From contig NZ_CP102381.1 of NCBI RefSeq assembly GCF_029201445.1, positions 2,418,001 to 2,482,000 on the forward strand: a stretch of 64,000 nt of DNA, given 5' to 3'. The notes below the pieces were generated by a model, which saw only the letters and a program-made list of their open reading frames with translations, searched no databases and had not been told where the DNA came from. Positions 59,703-64,000 of this stretch are shown here, in pieces. The number at the start of each line of letters is the position of its first letter. Position 1 is the stretch's first letter. Both the position numbers and the translations under genes were made by a program. Origin of the DNA: Thiomicrorhabdus lithotrophica (GTDB lineage: Bacteria; Pseudomonadota; Gammaproteobacteria; Thiomicrospirales; Thiomicrospiraceae).

Positions 59703-59873
59703 TTAATTTTGATTATTTAACTTTTGCAGCTTATAACGCATATTGTCAGGATCTAAATCCTCCCAGCCCTCATCAGTCATAACATCTTCTTCAACGGAAT
59801 CTTTCGGTGAATCATCCACAACCCATACATAACCAAAAAGCCAAAAAAAATAGTTAATTAACTTTAAAAACAT
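59703..59873 (-). CDS. Small 56-residue protein coupled to queF
   Basis: A short frame whose ATG overlaps the queF stop (TAATG). It encodes a hydrophobic, aromatic N-terminus (FLKLINYFFWLFGYVWVV, a likely membrane helix) followed by a strongly acidic tail (DDSPKDSVEEDV) and a basic end. The translational coupling and the clear amphipathic division argue for a real gene. Not recognised; a role with QueF is not implied by sequence. Confidence 0.6.
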   Translation of the reverse strand: MFLKLINYFFWLFGYVWVVDDSPKDSVEEDVMTDEGWEDLDPDNMRYKLQKLNNQN

Positions 59874-60706
59874 TACTGTCTCACTGTACGGGAAATATCA
59901 AATTCGTCTTCAAAATTGGAACGATAAGGGTTAATATCCAAACCACCACGCCTAACATAACGTGCATAAACTGTTAACTTCTCAGGCTTGCATCGATTAT
60001 TAATATCCGTGAAAATTCGCTCAACACATTGCTCATGAAACTCATTATGCTCTCTAAAAGAGATAATATACTGCAACAAACTTTCATGGTCTATTTGTTG
60101 ACCTTCGTATCGAATCACAACAGAACCCCAATCAGGTTGGCTCGTAACTAAACAATTCGATTTTAGTAAATGACTATTTAAAGTTTCACTGACCGATTTT
60201 TGGCTATTGACCTTTAACAATGAAGAATCAACCGAGTATTTTGAAACCTCTATATCTAAATCGTCTAAATTTATACCTGGAAGTTTACCAATAAGCGTTT
60301 CTTCAAGCTCAATGCTCCTAAGATCAACCGACACATCAGCACCACAAGCTTGTGATAAATCCGCTGTCCATAAGTCAACAACACATTGCTCATTATCAAA
60401 ACGTGTACCATTAAAAGAATTTAAGTAAAGCTTGAATGATTTAGATTCGATTAAATACTCGGAATCGGCAGGAAATGCAAAGTCCGCAATAGCGACAATA
60501 GGCTTACCACTAGTGTGCAGCCAAGAAACCTCATACGCTGTCCAGATATCCAAACCAGCAAAAGGTAGACTAGAAATATCAATATTTAATTCATCTCGCT
60601 TTTCTTGCCTTGAAATAGGAAACAATAATGAAGCATCATACTGCGAACAATACGGTGTTTCTTTACCTAAGAGACTGGCCTTAGCACTACCTAAACGACT
60701 GCTCAT
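59873..60706 (-). CDS. queF: NADPH-dependent 7-cyano-7-deazaguanine reductase QueF (long type)
   Basis: 277 residues, two tandem T-fold halves like E. coli QueF (282). It reduces preQ0 to preQ1 for queuosine. The first half holds the QueF motif [13 protein letters not shown]; the second holds the catalytic cysteine in [15 protein letters not shown] and HEQCVERI. It lies five bases after a membrane-protein gene and overlaps the next small gene. No preQ1 riboswitch is apparent upstream. Confidence 0.95.
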   Translation of the reverse strand: MSSRLGSAKASLLGKETPYCSQYDASLLFPISRQEKRDELNIDISSLPFAGLDIWTAYEVSWLHTSGKPIVAIADFAFPADSEYLIESKSFKLYLNSFNGTRFDNEQCVVDLWTADLSQACGADVSVDLRSIELEETLIGKLPGINLDDLDIEVSKYSVDSSLLKVNSQKSVSETLNSHLLKSNCLVTSQPDWGSVVIRYEGQQIDHESLLQYIISFREHNEFHEQCVERIFTDINNRCKPEKLTVYARYVRRGGLDINPYRSNFEDEFDISRTVRQ

Positions 60707-60711
60707 TATTA

Positions 60712-61110
60712 TTAACCTGGTACATCAAAATTACGTAACGCTGTACGGAATGTATTAAATGGATTTAACAAAGCATCTGCAAGAATGATTGCAAAACCAA
60801 TCCAATGAAAAAATGTGGGTTCTTTACCTGTTACGAAATATAAATATGTTAAAAGCCCCGAGGCTAAAATGACAGATACCACAGCCCAAAATTGATCTAA
60901 CAAGAAAGAAATAGGGGTAACATCACCAGATTTGAAGATTTCAATAAACAGAACTACAACAGCAACAGTTATAAAACTATAACCTACTGTGCCTTCTAAA
61001 CTGATTTGTAGATACTCTGCAACCAGCAAAAAGCCAATGATAAATAGCATCCATGGTATCTTGCTGATAGCTGTTGTAATGCCACCTGAAGTAATGTTCA
61101 CTTGACTCAT
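60712..61110 (-). CDS. Four-helix membrane protein of unknown function
   Basis: 132 residues with four hydrophobic segments ([73 protein letters not shown]) and little else. Not recognised. AAAGGGG stands seven bases before the ATG. First gene of a minus-strand unit with queF and the 56-residue gene, just downstream of the rRNA operon terminator. Confidence 0.8.
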   Translation of the reverse strand: MSQVNITSGGITTAISKIPWMLFIIGFLLVAEYLQISLEGTVGYSFITVAVVVLFIEIFKSGDVTPISFLLDQFWAVVSVILASGLLTYLYFVTGKEPTFFHWIGFAIILADALLNPFNTFRTALRNFDVPG

Positions 61111-61202
61111 AATAACCCCTTTAATGAATTAACAATATTGTACTCAATATATAATTAATAGCGAAGTAATTGAATTATTAACTTTCAATTTAAAATTCAG
61201 GC

Positions 61203-61241
61203 AAAAAAAAACCCGCTATATCTAAGATATAACGGGTTTTT
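61203..61241 (-). terminator. Rho-independent terminator of the rRNA operon
   Basis: ACCCG (61211-61215) with CGGGT and TATATC (61217-61222) with GATATA form a stem with one mismatch and a TAA loop; on minus a run of nine T follows. It is 10 bases after the 5S gene. Confidence 0.92.
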
Positions 61242-61250
61242 AGAATATAA

Positions 61251-61366
61251 GCTTGGCAATGACCTACTCTCACATGGGACCTCCCACACTACCATCGGCG
61301 CTAAGACGTTTCACTTCTGAGTTCGGAAAGGGATCAGGTGGTTCCATCTTGCTATTGTCACCAAGC
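61251..61366 (-). rRNA. rrf: 5S ribosomal RNA
   Basis: 116 nt. Terminal GCTTGG / CCAAGC pairing closes the molecule, and the internal GATCCCTTTCCGAACTCAGAAGTGAAAC block on the minus strand is the conserved 5S loop region. It lies downstream of 23S in the usual order. Confidence 0.95.
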
Positions 61367-61544
61367 AATTTGGTGTTACGGGCTGAGGTAACTCAACCAC
61401 GTAAAATTCTTTGAAATAGATCTAATAAGATGCTTTTTAATTCGGTTTTTTATGTCATATATAATCGATAATACTCAAGGTATATCACAACATCGCTTGG
61501 AGTTGATTATTCAATCATCATCACAAGTCACTTTTGAGTTGTAT

Positions 61545-64000
<2,456 letters not shown>

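Overview
The window is about 64 kb of chromosome from a moderately AT-rich gammaproteobacterium (about 40% GC by eye). Gene content and order (mnmG-rsmG-parA-parB followed by an F1Fo-ATPase operon; gmk/rpoZ/spoT/ridA/recG; ubiC and ubiA; long-type queF) fit a free-living, probably sulfur-oxidising member of the Thiomicrospira/Thiomicrorhabdus/Hydrogenovibrio type. That placement is an inference; the 23S rRNA in the window would settle it.

Layout. 1-2938 (minus): end of a Tad (Flp) pilus locus, with a secretin running off the left edge, CpaB, a TadE-like pseudopilin and the Flp pilin. 3346-5658 (minus): a YjdF-type membrane protein and a GGDEF protein with a degenerate EAL domain. 5848-12827 (plus): purT, an orphan FliS-like gene behind a sigma-54 promoter, rpoH behind a perfect CIRCE operator, and an ovoA-ovoB ovothiol pair, followed by tRNA-Arg(CCU) on minus. 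12930-16162 (minus): an unknown protein, a YeaD-type mutarotase, aroB and aroK. 16319-20328 (plus): a tightly overlapped ABC ATPase / permease / LolA-like periplasmic protein / outer-membrane protein operon.

20451-28668 (plus): gmk, then kdnA, kdnB, kdsB and waaA (8-amino-Kdo synthesis and Kdo transfer), then rpoZ, spoT and ridA. 28881-32834 (plus): a four-gene operon of a coiled-coil protein, a membrane-anchored OmpA-like protein, a Ras/Rab-like small GTPase and an HD-GYP phosphodiesterase, followed by an HDOD protein. This block sits between ridA and recG and is the best candidate here for a little-described signalling system. 34095-36821: recG and ubiC. 36887-41646 is more accessory: a periplasmic rhodanese, envelope proteins of unknown function, a REP-associated (Y1) transposase with an inverted repeat, and a 5'-truncated hlyD remnant.

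41760-56399 (minus): ubiA, glmU, the complete atp operon (atpZ, atpI, atpB, E, F, H, A, G, D, C), parB, parA, rsmG and mnmG. 56795-59551 (plus): a TonB-dependent receptor and a lipoprotein. 59703-61110 (minus): a 56-codon coupled small gene, queF and a membrane protein. 61203-64000 (minus): the 3' end of an rRNA operon (terminator, 5S and most of 23S).

The most striking sequence-level signal is a 12-bp palindrome, ACCAGGCCTGGT. It occurs exactly 12 times with at least 8 close variants, inside and between genes, although about 0.001 copies would be expected by chance at 40% GC. It looks like a lineage-specific highly iterated palindrome. Two independent imperfect inverted-repeat elements of about 110-125 bp also lie between genes, at 23432-23541 and 44371-44495.
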